Shown in pieces: positions 54,518-63,233 of a stretch of 64,000 nt of DNA. The stretch spans positions 992,001 to 1,056,000 of the forward strand of contig SOPS01000001.1 in assembly GCA_005239175.1 (NCBI GenBank), in the 5' to 3' direction. This DNA is from a halophilic archaeon SHRA6 (lineage in GTDB: Archaea; Halobacteriota; Halobacteria; Halobacteriales; Haloferacaceae). A program made the translations under genes and the position numbers. The stretch's first letter is position 1. Each line of letters opens with the position of its first letter. The notes beneath the pieces are model-generated. The model was given only the letters and a program-made list of their open reading frames with translations. It ran no database searches and was not told the origin of the DNA.

Positions 54518-55561
54518 TTATCCGCGGGTCCACGAGTCGTCCCAGACTCCTTCATCCTCGAAGAAGTTCGCGACGCCCGCGTGGACCTCGAGTTCGGGTA
54601 TGACTGTCTGTGTCATCGCTTCTGGGGAGTACTCGAGGGTAGTCGGATCGGATTCCCGAAGAGTTTCTTCGTGTTCGATCGCCAGCCGACAGACCTCGCG
54701 GGTCGCCTCCGCAGGGATATCCGGGCTAAACGCCCACTGCCCGGCGAGCGACCACGTCACCATCTCGTCGGTAACGTCGGTAACCTCCTGTTCGTACCCA
54801 TACGGCTCGATCTCTTCGAGGATTGCGCCTGGGTGGTCATCGATCGTCTGTTTGAAGTCGTCGTCGACCTCAAGCAGATACAACCCCTCGCCACTCCGGA
54901 CATCGACTTCCTGACACCATCCCGAGAGGTCGACACCGTTCGATCCATACAGACAGAGTGCATCGACACGACCTTCCTCGACGGCACCAGGAATGTCACC
55001 GGTGTCGACGTTGAGGATGTCGTTTTGGTCCCACATATCTGCTTCTTTGATGATTTCTTCGGTGAGCAGCCGCGTCCCGAAGCCGGGCTGGATCGGGTAG
55101 ATCGTGTACCCACCCTCACGGAGGTCCTGTGTGGACTCGACGCCGCTGCCTTCGAGGCCGACCCAGTGAATCTGCAGGGAGGTGAACAAAAAGCCCTGGT
55201 GGGGCAGATCCTCGACGGGCTCTTCTTCGAACGGGCCTTCTTCTGCGAGTGCCTTCGCGAGCGAGTTGTTGTCAACACCCATTGCAGGGATCTGGCCATC
55301 GTCGTACTCGTAGAGGTTCGCCGTCCAGCCGTCAGTTTCCTGAACGGAAATCTCAATCGTATCGCTGTGTTCGCTCGCCGCGCGGGCGAGTGCCTGCCCA
55401 GCGGCCTGTGTCGAAGACCCCGTAGACGTCCCGCCGATCGTAATTGTCGTGACCTCGCCGTCGCCGTTTCCGTCACCTGTACAGCCAGCTAACCCGATAA
55501 CGCCGAGTGTGGCCGCGCCTTTCACTATATCGCGACGTGTGGGTGTTGTCTCTCTCGACAT
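54518..55561 (-). CDS. TAXI-type TRAP transporter solute-binding lipoprotein
   Basis: 347 residues. The signal MSRETTPTRRDIVKGAATL with RR at 9-10 and lipobox Cys27 (LAGC) indicates Tat export and lipid anchoring. The mature protein resembles the TAXI family (TITIGGTSTGSSTQAAGQALARA near the N-terminus, DGWTANLYEYDDGQIPAMGVD in the middle). The substrate cannot be deduced, but the neighbours suggest a carboxylic acid. A TATA-like tataaatata lies near 55590 and is likely its promoter. Confidence 0.88.
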   Translation of the reverse strand: MSRETTPTRRDIVKGAATLGVIGLAGCTGDGNGDGEVTTITIGGTSTGSSTQAAGQALARAASEHSDTIEISVQETDGWTANLYEYDDGQIPAMGVDNNSLAKALAEEGPFEEEPVEDLPHQGFLFTSLQIHWVGLEGSGVESTQDLREGGYTIYPIQPGFGTRLLTEEIIKEADMWDQNDILNVDTGDIPGAVEEGRVDALCLYGSNGVDLSGWCQEVDVRSGEGLYLLEVDDDFKQTIDDHPGAILEEIEPYGYEQEVTDVTDEMVTWSLAGQWAFSPDIPAEATREVCRLAIEHEETLRESDPTTLEYSPEAMTQTVIPELEVHAGVANFFEDEGVWDDSWTRG

Positions 55562-55693
55562 ACATATTTTCCATAATCATTCATCGGTATAAATATACCG
55601 TCACCGGAGAAACAAAACGTCCGATACAGCCCTTCAGAGCGGTATTGAAACCATATAGACATATTTGAATCCGAGTGAATTCACGAGCGGCGG

Positions 55694-57151
55694 TTACAGC
55701 GTGGGGTCGAACGCCGACTCAAGATCGTGCGGCGTGTGTCCACCAGCCGTGCCCGCGCGATCGGCGTACTGTTCGAGTCGCGGGCGGTACGCGGGATCGG
55801 CGATCGCAGTCAACCGATCGGCCCGTTCACGAGGAGAACAACCCCGCAAGTCGGCGACTCCGTGTTCGGTGACCACGATAGAGAGATCGTGTTCTGTGTG
55901 ATCAACATGGGGCGTCATTGGGACGATCCGAGAGATCTCACCATCCGCAGCGGTCGACGGAAGCGCGATAATACCGAGCCGGCAGTTGCGGTTGAAATCC
56001 CCGCCGCCGCCGATCCCGTTGACCACGCGCGATCCCTGGATATGGGTGGCATTGGCGTTGCCGTAGATGTCGACCTCGACGGCGCTGTTGATCCCAACGA
56101 CACCGAATCGTTCGATCAATGCGGGGTTGTTCGAGACGTCCGCCGGCCGGAGGACAACCTGATCGGCGTACCGATCGATATCGTCGAACAGCTGTGTTTG
56201 CCCGGCATCTGAAAGCGCAAGTGACGTGGCACTCGCACCCGACAACAGCCCACTGTCGAGGCTGTCGAGCAGCCCATCCTGAAACACTTCGCCGAAGTAC
56301 CGAACGGTTCGATCGCCGAAGTCGATCGCCGAGAGCGCCCCCATCAACGCATTTCCCATGCTGCCGACTCCGAACTGCAGCTGAACGCTTCGTTCGAGCA
56401 TCGGGTTTCGCCGAATCTCTGCCTCTAGGAACTCCTGAAGATTGTCCGCGATCGCCGCGTCAACAGCCGTCGGGTCGCGGAACTCGTAGGGCGTGTCAGC
56501 CAGATCAGTTTCGACGACGCCGACCAGTGTGTCGGGCTCGAACTCGATCTCGGGGCCGCCGATCCGGCCAGTTGGTGTCGACAGCGGAATTGGGTCGCGA
56601 TCGGGCGGGAGCGTCCGGGTATAGATGTCGTGCACTCGGGCGAGTTCGAGCGGCTGTGCCCGGTTCAGCTCGATAATAAGCCGATCGGCCGCCTCGACGA
56701 ACGCGGGCGTGTTGCCGATCGATGTCGAGGGAACGAACCAGCCGTCGCCGACAGCGATCGCCTCGACGATCGCAACGTCCGGATCACCGAAATCGCCGAG
56801 TCGGACCTCGTCGGCAACCCGCGAGATGTGGCGATCGTGGAACGCGACGGTGCCGTCGTTGATCGCCTCCCGAACCGCCGGGCGGGTCTGGAACGGAAAC
56901 CGTCGGGCGAGTTTGCCGGCTTCGACAAGCGCGTCGTCGACCGTTGCCCCGACGCCACCGCCGCTGATGACGGTGAGCGACAGCTCCTCGTCGCGGTCGG
57001 CGATCGCCGGCGTGACGGCTTTCGGATAGCCAACCCCGCCGAACCCGCTAACAAGGAGGACATCGTCGGGGCCGATCGTGTCTGCGGCTTCTGCCGCCGA
57101 CAGCCGCGGAACTGACGCCTGAATCCGGCCACCATCCGGGTCGAAACTCAT
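55694..57151 (-). CDS. acetyl-CoA hydrolase/transferase family CoA-transferase
   Basis: 485 residues, starting MSFDPDGGRI (ATG 57149-57151). Contains ISGGGVGATVDDALVEAG, LQFGVGSMGNALMGAL and YFGEVFQDGLLDSLDSG, in which E288 is the likely glutamate that forms the CoA thioester, by analogy with the family; HIQGSRVVNGIGGGGDFNRN and THEHGVADL-like SIVVTEHGVADLRG follow. This family covers acetate, succinate, 4-hydroxybutyrate and itaconate CoA-transferases. It overlaps the MaoC gene by four bases, so the two act on the same acyl-CoA. Confidence 0.85.
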   Translation of the reverse strand: MSFDPDGGRIQASVPRLSAAEAADTIGPDDVLLVSGFGGVGYPKAVTPAIADRDEELSLTVISGGGVGATVDDALVEAGKLARRFPFQTRPAVREAINDGTVAFHDRHISRVADEVRLGDFGDPDVAIVEAIAVGDGWFVPSTSIGNTPAFVEAADRLIIELNRAQPLELARVHDIYTRTLPPDRDPIPLSTPTGRIGGPEIEFEPDTLVGVVETDLADTPYEFRDPTAVDAAIADNLQEFLEAEIRRNPMLERSVQLQFGVGSMGNALMGALSAIDFGDRTVRYFGEVFQDGLLDSLDSGLLSGASATSLALSDAGQTQLFDDIDRYADQVVLRPADVSNNPALIERFGVVGINSAVEVDIYGNANATHIQGSRVVNGIGGGGDFNRNCRLGIIALPSTAADGEISRIVPMTPHVDHTEHDLSIVVTEHGVADLRGCSPRERADRLTAIADPAYRPRLEQYADRAGTAGGHTPHDLESAFDPTL

Positions 57152-57759
57152 TCGTCTGGCTCCGACGCGTCCTCGGTTTTGGTTACATCCTCGGGCAGGG
57201 TCCCGATCCCCTCGGGCCATCCCGGCGGCTGTGCGGCCGACGGCTGTGCGTATTCGCGTTTCAACACCATCGGCGTTCGCTCGAGCGAGAGCACCTTCGT
57301 CCCGTCCTGGTTGTACGCCCGAAGCTCCGTGGTGACGATTCCGACGTGGTCTCTCGAGCTGCTCTCGCGTTTTTCGAGCACCTCACTCTCCGCAAAGATC
57401 GTGTCGCCGTGGTACACCGGTGCGTGGTGGCGTATCTTGTCATATCCGAGGTTCGCCGTTGCGTTGATTGAGACGTCGATTACGCTCATCCCGACTGCGA
57501 GCGCGATGACGAACGTTCCGTCAACCAGCCGCTCGCCGAACTCCGTCTCGGCGGCGTACGCCTCGTTGAAGTGCATCGGGTTGAGATTCATTGTGACGTT
57601 CGTCATCCACACGTTGTCAGTTTCGGTGACCGTCCGGCCAAACGGGTGTTTGTACACGTCGCCGACGGTGAAATCCTCGTAGTATCGGCCGTGCCAGCCG
57701 GACACGAGCTGTTTGTTCGTCGCCGATTCCTCGGTGTTGGTTGTGTGATCGTCTGTCAT
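57148..57759 (-). CDS. MaoC-family acyl-CoA hydratase
   Basis: 203 residues, one hot-dog domain. Start at the ATG 57757-57759. DNVWMTNVTMNLNPMHFNEAYAAETEFGERLVDGTF is the hydratase motif but the usual Asp (GDxNPxH) is Asn here (MNLNPMH), with His retained. I associate this TMN-x-NP-x-HF variant with a MaoC subgroup found with C4/C5 dicarboxyl-CoA pathways, so the Asp loss may be a subgroup feature. Probably hydrates an unsaturated acyl-CoA produced by the CoA-transferase. Confidence 0.8.
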   Translation of the reverse strand: MTDDHTTNTEESATNKQLVSGWHGRYYEDFTVGDVYKHPFGRTVTETDNVWMTNVTMNLNPMHFNEAYAAETEFGERLVDGTFVIALAVGMSVIDVSINATANLGYDKIRHHAPVYHGDTIFAESEVLEKRESSSRDHVGIVTTELRAYNQDGTKVLSLERTPMVLKREYAQPSAAQPPGWPEGIGTLPEDVTKTEDASEPDE

Positions 57760-57820
57760 TGGTGGGTAGTTGGGAGTAGTGGTGGAATTCAGGTGGTCAA
57801 CAGTCAGTGCTACGGGATTA

Positions 57821-59257
57821 CTAGTGTGATCGACTACTGTGGCCAACAGCGCCGCGCAGTCGCGCGTAAATCGGCGGGTCAGTGTCGTCGCCCAGCGATC
57901 GGCACGCGGCAATGATCGCCGCACAATCGTCGCCGCCGACGTCCGCTGCCGTCGCGAGTTCCGCAAACTTGGCTTCGATCGTCGACCACGAGAGCGGTCG
58001 TTCGGGCTCCCCGCGGGCGTGTTCGACGAACCGCTCGTGCTGTGTGGATCCATCGTCGACGCGGACACTCGCTGCCCACGTCTCGGGAAATCGCGATTGG
58101 ACGGATTCGCTCGTCGTAACCGTCGTCCGGTCCATCAACCGCCGCATCGTTGGATCGTCGAATCGGTCCTGTGCATCGAGAAACGCGCGCAAGCCTGCGT
58201 CTGCCTCTGTGAGCGCCAGGGCCGCCGCGAACGGCATGCTGAACTGACAGTCGACGAGGTTTGCCGGGCGTCGTTTGGCATCGATCGGCTCGCCAGTCAG
58301 TGTCACGCCCGAGGCGGGCAGATCCACGTGGATCGATTCGATCGTGGCTGGGTCGATCGTTGTGTCAGTAGCGATGTCGAGCAACCCGTCGATCGCCGCA
58401 TGCATGTACCGACAGCATGGGTACGGCTTCAGCGCCGTCTCCCGGACGGCCGCACCGGGCTCGAGCCCATCGAGCACGGACGGATCGGCGTTGTCGGTAT
58501 AGCCGTGAAAGAATCCGTGTGTGCCGGTGAACGGCCGGGTCGCGCCTCGAAAGCCAGCCGCAGCGAGTGTGATCGCTTCGATCGCGCGGGATGCGGCGAG
58601 CCCGGGGTGAAGCCGCTTGTTCCACGCGCCGTTGTCGAGAAACTGCAGTGAGCCCGCCGCCTGGCTGCCGTTGATGCCGAACGCAGCCGAGAGCTCTGAG
58701 GGCGACAGCCCCCACAGCCGCCCGGCCGCAGCGGTCGCGCCGAACGTGCCGCAGGTCGCCGTGATGTGAAACCCGTGGCCGTAGTGTGCGTCGGGGTTGA
58801 CCGCCCGGCCGAATCCGCAGGTCACGTCGTAGCCGACTGCGATCGCCGCGAGTAGTTCGTCGTCCGTGGCACCCGTCGCCTCTGCGGCCGCCATCGCTGC
58901 GGCAATGACCGGTGCACCGGGATGCGACGACGACGATCGGTGGGTGTCGTCGAAATCGAGGCTGTGGGCGTACGTGCCGTTCAATAGCGCGGCCCGGTCG
59001 GGTGCGAGCGACTCACCGGTCGCCAGCGCCGTCGCCCACCCGGTTGCAGGCGCAGAATCGCCAGACATATCCAGTACGGCGATCCCCTGGGCAACACTCG
59101 CGCTCGATTCGGCGATCGCTTCGCCGCCGAGAATGAGACCGATCCAATCCAGCGTCGCCTTGCGGATCGCTTCAACCGTGGAATCCGAAAGAGCCGATCG
59201 GTCCGTTTCCATCGCGTAGCGCGAAAGCCGATCGGCGAGCGAGTCGTCAGTCGTCAC
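57821..59257 (-). CDS. MmgE/PrpD family protein
   Basis: 478 residues from a GTG start at 59255-59257 that overlaps the SDR stop. DRLSRYAMETDRSALSDSTV, LNGTYAHSLDFDDTHRSSSSHPGAPVIAAAMA and YCKPYPCCRYMHAAID-like KPYPCCRYMHAAIDGL are family hallmarks. Members are 2-methylcitrate dehydratase (PrpD), aconitate decarboxylases (that make itaconate) and imidazolone-like or unknown enzymes; they act on tri/dicarboxylates. The exact reaction is unknown here. In operon with SDR, MaoC and CoA-transferase. Confidence 0.85.
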   Translation of the reverse strand: MTTDDSLADRLSRYAMETDRSALSDSTVEAIRKATLDWIGLILGGEAIAESSASVAQGIAVLDMSGDSAPATGWATALATGESLAPDRAALLNGTYAHSLDFDDTHRSSSSHPGAPVIAAAMAAAEATGATDDELLAAIAVGYDVTCGFGRAVNPDAHYGHGFHITATCGTFGATAAAGRLWGLSPSELSAAFGINGSQAAGSLQFLDNGAWNKRLHPGLAASRAIEAITLAAAGFRGATRPFTGTHGFFHGYTDNADPSVLDGLEPGAAVRETALKPYPCCRYMHAAIDGLLDIATDTTIDPATIESIHVDLPASGVTLTGEPIDAKRRPANLVDCQFSMPFAAALALTEADAGLRAFLDAQDRFDDPTMRRLMDRTTVTTSESVQSRFPETWAASVRVDDGSTQHERFVEHARGEPERPLSWSTIEAKFAELATAADVGGDDCAAIIAACRSLGDDTDPPIYARLRGAVGHSSRSH

Positions 59258-60054
59258 GGAAACGCCCCCCGAGACCACCCGCCATCGAGTGCGATTGTCT
59301 CGCCGGTAATAAAGGAGGCATCGTCGCTGGCGAGAAACGCGACGGCCGCACCCAATTCCTCGGGGCGGCCGAGCCGCTGAAGCGGGAGCTCTGCGGCACG
59401 CATCGCTTCGGCCTCCTCGTGGCTCACCCCCTCGGTTTCGGCCAGATAGTCGATCTTTTCGGTAAGTCGCTCGGTGGTAATTCCCCGCGGACACACGCAG
59501 TTGACGCGGACGTCCTCGGGACCATACTCGTTCGCGAGGCTCTTCGAAAGCCCGTAGATTCCCGGTCGGAGCGCGGCCTGGAAGACGTCACCGGCTTTTG
59601 GCTCCGGCGCCGTCGCAGAGACGATGTTGACGATCGAGCCGCCGCCGTCGGCGAGCGCCGGAAGCGCGGCTCGAAGCGTGGCGAACGTGCTCCGAAGCAC
59701 CAGTTCGTACGTCGCGTCGAACTCCTCAACGGAGGTTTCGGCGATCGGCTGCACCGGCGGGCCGCCGTGGTTCGTTACGAGCACGTCCAGCCCCCCGAAC
59801 GCGACGACGGTATCGTCGACCAGTTGTGTAATCTCCTCGGACGATCGGAGGTCACAGACCTGTGTCCTGATCGCATCTGAAGCGGCGTCGGTTTCTGCAA
59901 GGATCGTCTCGCGAGCCGCCGCGAGGTTCTCCGCAGAGCGAGAGGCAATCGTTACGGTCGCCCCAGCATTAACAAGCGCGCTGGCGGCTGCCCGCCCAAG
60001 CCCCTTGCTTGCGGCAGTGAGCAGACAATGCGTGTCGTCGAGGGTTGGTGTCAT
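59254..60054 (-). CDS. short-chain dehydrogenase/reductase
   Basis: 266 residues. Cofactor loop TAASKGLGRAAA (the second glycine of TGxxxGxG replaced by Ala/Ser), NHGGPPVQP in place of NNAG, catalytic Ser in IVNIVSATAP, and Tyr-xxx-Lys in GIYGLSKSLANEYG. Classical SDR with NAD(P) dependence; C-terminus FITGETIALDGGW is the usual motif. The substrate is unknown, likely a hydroxy- or keto-acid intermediate. Its ATG shares one base with the uspA stop, and it overlaps the MmgE/PrpD start by four bases. Confidence 0.9.
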   Translation of the reverse strand: MTPTLDDTHCLLTAASKGLGRAAASALVNAGATVTIASRSAENLAAARETILAETDAASDAIRTQVCDLRSSEEITQLVDDTVVAFGGLDVLVTNHGGPPVQPIAETSVEEFDATYELVLRSTFATLRAALPALADGGGSIVNIVSATAPEPKAGDVFQAALRPGIYGLSKSLANEYGPEDVRVNCVCPRGITTERLTEKIDYLAETEGVSHEEAEAMRAAELPLQRLGRPEELGAAVAFLASDDASFITGETIALDGGWSRGAFP

Positions 60055-60488
60055 CAGTTCGCCACCAAGACAGGGACCTCACTTTTGAGAATAACACCCT
60101 GCGTTACGCTCCCGAACAGCGCCTTGCCGACGGGCGATCGGTTCCGACCCGCAAGCACGATCAGATCCGCGTCGGTGTCGCCTGCAGCCGCAAGAATACT
60201 CTCGACGGCATCACCAGTTACCGCACCAACCCGAGTTTGAAATCCTGCGTCCGCAAGCGTCTCGTATGCCTCGGTCACTGATTCGGGGGTGCCCTGAATC
60301 TCGTCGATTGATTCATTGATCTCGTCGATGATGCTGCCGCCGATTTCGGCGCCGGGCGCGTCGATCGGTTCGTGAACGTGAAAGACCGTCACCTCGATGT
60401 CGTCATCGTCTGGTAGGCGCTGGATCGCATCGAGCTGTCGGCGCGTTCGATCGTGGTCGGCGTCAACCGGGAGCAGAATTCGATACAT
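60054..60488 (-). CDS. universal stress protein (UspA family)
   Basis: 144 residues. MYRILLPVDADHDRTRRQLDA, then DTDADLIVLAGRNRSPVGKALFGSV, which is the ATP-binding glycine-rich loop of the Usp fold, then VILKSEVPVLVAN. Start at the ATG 60486-60488. First gene of the strand-minus cluster uspA-SDR-MmgE-MaoC-CoA-transferase, sharing one base with the next. Probably a stress- or ligand-responsive accessory. Confidence 0.88.
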   Translation of the reverse strand: MYRILLPVDADHDRTRRQLDAIQRLPDDDDIEVTVFHVHEPIDAPGAEIGGSIIDEINESIDEIQGTPESVTEAYETLADAGFQTRVGAVTGDAVESILAAAGDTDADLIVLAGRNRSPVGKALFGSVTQGVILKSEVPVLVAN

Positions 60489-60583
60489 ACCCCGTAATGT
60501 TCGTGATCGTATATCAAAGATGTGTCCCCGGCGAAGTCGTTCCCAACAGGTGCGTTTTACCGCGAAAAGCACGAGCAGCCGGC

Positions 60584-60958
60584 ATGGACGTTATACATAC
60601 CGCGCTGTGGGTCGACGACATTGAGCGGACGATTGAGTTCTACACCGAGGGCCTCGGACTCGAATTGAACTGGGAGTTTACGAGCGATGGCGTACGCAAC
60701 GTCTATCTCGGCGGCGAGCACGGCGAACTGCAGTGCAAATACGATCCCAACGGGAGCAACAAGACGGGCGTAGCCGGTGGATTCGGTCACGTTGCGATCG
60801 GCGTCGAAAGCACCGATGAGGCGTTCGAGCAGCTGTGCAAGCGTGAAGACCCACCGGTTCACGAATCACCAATGACGCTGTCGGCGATCGATCGTCGGGT
60901 CGCGTTCGTTGAGGACCCAGACGGCTACGTCATCGAGCTTGTCGAGCGACTCAACTGA
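60584..60958 (+). CDS. VOC family (glyoxalase-like) protein
   Basis: 124 residues. Two beta-alpha-beta repeats with metal-ligand positions His (VIHTALWVDDIERTIEFY), His (GHVAIGVESTDEAF) and Glu (PDGYVIELVERL). The single-domain length fits glyoxalase I or methylmalonyl-CoA epimerase-like enzymes. Start ATG 60584-60586 (MDVIHTALWV); divergent from uspA. Confidence 0.85.
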   Translation: MDVIHTALWVDDIERTIEFYTEGLGLELNWEFTSDGVRNVYLGGEHGELQCKYDPNGSNKTGVAGGFGHVAIGVESTDEAFEQLCKREDPPVHESPMTLSAIDRRVAFVEDPDGYVIELVERLN

Positions 60959-61008
60959 GATGGCGACTGGGCCGATCGCTGTACAGTTCTGATCGTGCGG
61001 CGACACAG

Positions 61009-61380
61009 TCAGGGCGACCACTCACCGCCGATCCGATCGACGCCCATCAGCTGCTGGCCGGGGTGTTCTGTGAACGCGACCTTGAGATTCGGCTCTGGGA
61101 CACCCCACGCGTCCGCGAGATATCCCATAGTCCGCAGGGCGAACGATCGCTTCAACTCGAAGGGCCGACCGTCGCGAATATCTGCGTCGAGGAACGCGAG
61201 CGGGCCGTCGACCGCACGGCCGATCGCCATCGAATCTGGCGGATGCGATCGAACAACAACTGCGACGTGGCCGGCGGTCGTCCGCATCTCTTCGGTGTAG
61301 AAATCGGTGAGCGTCGCTGTACAGTCGCGTCGTTCGGCGGGCGTCAGTTCGCAGGTCGTATCGAGCGAGAGAAGCGGCAT
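61009..61380 (-). CDS. tautomerase family protein
   Basis: 123 residues. After removal of Met the N-terminal Pro (MPLLSLDTTCELTPAERR) is the catalytic base of the tautomerase/MIF superfamily. TAGHVAVVVRSHPPDSMAIGR fits a MIF-like member. Proteins of this type shift keto-enol double bonds, useful in aromatic or dicarboxylic acid catabolism; the substrate is unknown. It lies between the VOC gene and the MFS gene. Confidence 0.78.
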   Translation of the reverse strand: MPLLSLDTTCELTPAERRDCTATLTDFYTEEMRTTAGHVAVVVRSHPPDSMAIGRAVDGPLAFLDADIRDGRPFELKRSFALRTMGYLADAWGVPEPNLKVAFTEHPGQQLMGVDRIGGEWSP

Positions 61381-61476
61381 GCCCAGAGGATGTGTGACAG
61401 AGAGTATCAGCCTTCAGGTGTCGGCAACGATCGAGTTGCGTACTCGATCGCAGCGGTGAGAGCGATCGGACCTGAA

Positions 61477-62670
61477 CTACTCGGCCCCAGCGGCGGTTTG
61501 CTGGACCGGCGGTTCAGTCCGGATAACCTGGACGACAAAAGCGATTGACAGGCAGCCGAGCCCCGCAAGCAGGAGCCACGCGGCCCGGTAGCCGAACGTG
61601 TCCGCGAGGTAGCCGAATGCCGGCGGCGCGAGCAGTGCTCCCGAGGTCAGCGCGAGCTGTCCGCCGCCGGTTGCGCCGCCCATCTCCTCGGGCGCAACGA
61701 GCGTCGCCATACACGAATAATAGACGCCGGTGAATCCGAGCACAAAGAAACCGAGGCCAACGAGGGCAGCGGTTGCGATGAGGACGCCATCCGCGAGCGC
61801 GACTGCAACGAACAACAGGACGCCAGCAATTGTCTGAACGAGCAGGATCGTCCCGATTGATCGCCGCGGTTCGCCGGGCAATGCGTCAGCGAGCCAGCCG
61901 GTGATCACCCGGCCGACGCTGCCTGAGACCTGCAGCGCTGCGAGGACGACGCCGCCGTAGGCGACTGTCGAGCCGATCGATTCGTCCATGTAGAGGATGG
62001 TGTACCCGGTCGTCGTGAACAGTCCTGCACCGAGAAAAAAGCCCGCAATCGTCAGCGATCGGTAGGGTTTGTTCTGCGCGAGTCGTCGAAAGTCCGGGTA
62101 CGATGCCGTTCCGCTTTCGCTGTCAGTCCGGTAGCCGGCGACGAAGAGCAAAGCGACGAAGAGCCCAACACCCGCAGCAATCCAAAATCCCGCCTGCCAG
62201 AACAACACACCCGCGATCGACGTGACGAACAGCGCGCTGATTCCCGATCCAGCGGTGACGCCGACCTGTTTGATTCCGATCGCAAGATTCTGCCGGCCCG
62301 CCTCGATGTTGTCGAAGATCGCCTTGTTCGTGCCGGGCATCGCCGTTCCGTACAGCGATCCGAGCAGAAACGCCGCCAGAAGCAACGTTGGATACGACCA
62401 CGCCATCGAGACGCCCAGGGCGCCGACAGACAGTCCAAGCAAGCCGACAAAGAGCGTCCGGCGCTCGCCGAATCGATCGGTGATCGCCCCAAGCGGAAGC
62501 AAAAACACCGCATATCCAAGCGTCAGCGACGTGACGACGAGGCCGACGTAAAATCCCGAAAGGCCAAACTCGTCGCGAAAAAACGGCGTCGCCGCGAAGA
62601 TTGAGTAGTAAATGATACTCGCGGCGACCTGCCAGCCCAGAATCATCGAGACGACCCGCCAGTAGCTCAT
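61477..62670 (-). CDS. major facilitator superfamily transporter
   Basis: 397 residues with twelve predicted membrane helices. The loop 2-3 signature ITDRFGERRTLFVGLLG is typical of MFS, repeated in the second half as GWLADALPGEPRRSIGTILL. The substrate is unknown; position next to the carboxylic-acid gene set suggests an organic anion. Starts MSYWRVVSMILGWQ at the ATG 62668-62670. Confidence 0.92.
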   Translation of the reverse strand: MSYWRVVSMILGWQVAASIIYYSIFAATPFFRDEFGLSGFYVGLVVTSLTLGYAVFLLPLGAITDRFGERRTLFVGLLGLSVGALGVSMAWSYPTLLLAAFLLGSLYGTAMPGTNKAIFDNIEAGRQNLAIGIKQVGVTAGSGISALFVTSIAGVLFWQAGFWIAAGVGLFVALLFVAGYRTDSESGTASYPDFRRLAQNKPYRSLTIAGFFLGAGLFTTTGYTILYMDESIGSTVAYGGVVLAALQVSGSVGRVITGWLADALPGEPRRSIGTILLVQTIAGVLLFVAVALADGVLIATAALVGLGFFVLGFTGVYYSCMATLVAPEEMGGATGGGQLALTSGALLAPPAFGYLADTFGYRAAWLLLAGLGCLSIAFVVQVIRTEPPVQQTAAGAE

Positions 62671-62857
62671 CGGGAAGTAATCCGTCCGGCCGCGCTAATA
62701 GTGATAGGTATCCCGGCAACGCAGGGAAATCACCTATGTTGATATATTCTCAAGAGAATCCCCGGATATGCCCAAGATATAGTATCAACTATCCAATGGA
62801 ATTAATATTGTATCAGTCTTAGTATGTTATATAGAGATAGCTTCAGTAACGCCTTAC

Positions 62858-63040
62858 AGCGGCCGCGATGTCACGACTATCGACCAGTTCACTAAACCGA
62901 GTATTGACGAGGAGGACGATACGTGTCCGAACGGTGAGGAATGGTGCGACGGGCCAAACGACGACGATCTCCCGTGCTTCGATCCCGAGCAGGACTACAA
63001 CGTGGGCGGTCAGAATGAACGACGAGAACCGTCGAAATGA
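62858..63040 (+). pseudogene. truncated acidic cysteine-containing ORF remnant
   Basis: The frame from 62858 reads VTTIDQFTKPSIDEEDD, then CPNGEEWCDGPNDDDLPC and ends before TGA at 63038. It has haloarchaeal acidic composition and three cysteines but no ATG, GTG or TTG that opens it upstream; its 5' end is likely lost. The nearest start candidates are in other frames. No family recognised. It overlaps the following ribbon-helix-helix remnant by 26 bases. Confidence 0.4.
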
Positions 63041-63230
63041 GACCGTCACTCTCGCCGTATATCCGGATACCAAAGACGAGTGGGAGCCCACTGCTCAGGA
63101 TGACCCCACGCCGATTCGCTCTCGAAACTCGTCCGCGTTCTCCGCTCACCCCGGCCCCCACCCCTCTCGGTCGCCCCATCACCATTTCTCGACGGGCTGT
63201 TCGGGCGGGAACGTCAGGCGGCGACTGTAA
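63015..63230 (+). pseudogene. frameshifted ribbon-helix-helix (CopG-like) gene
   Basis: From ATG 63015 the frame starts MNDENRRNETVTLAVYPDTK then DEWEPTAQDDP, the usual N-terminus of haloarchaeal ribbon-helix-helix regulators. Past about 63103 the frame degenerates into Pro/His/Ser-rich text. In the +1 frame at the same place it continues PHADSLSKLVRVLRS, matching the expected second part (SLSxLIRV). So a single-base indel near 63103 has broken the gene, giving a non-functional or shortened regulator. Confidence 0.55.
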
Positions 63231-63233
63231 CGC

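Noticed and set aside
62868-63230. 120-codon frame as an intact gene
   Set aside because: Only the part from 63015 resembles a ribbon-helix-helix start, and the remainder is out of frame with the conserved second half.
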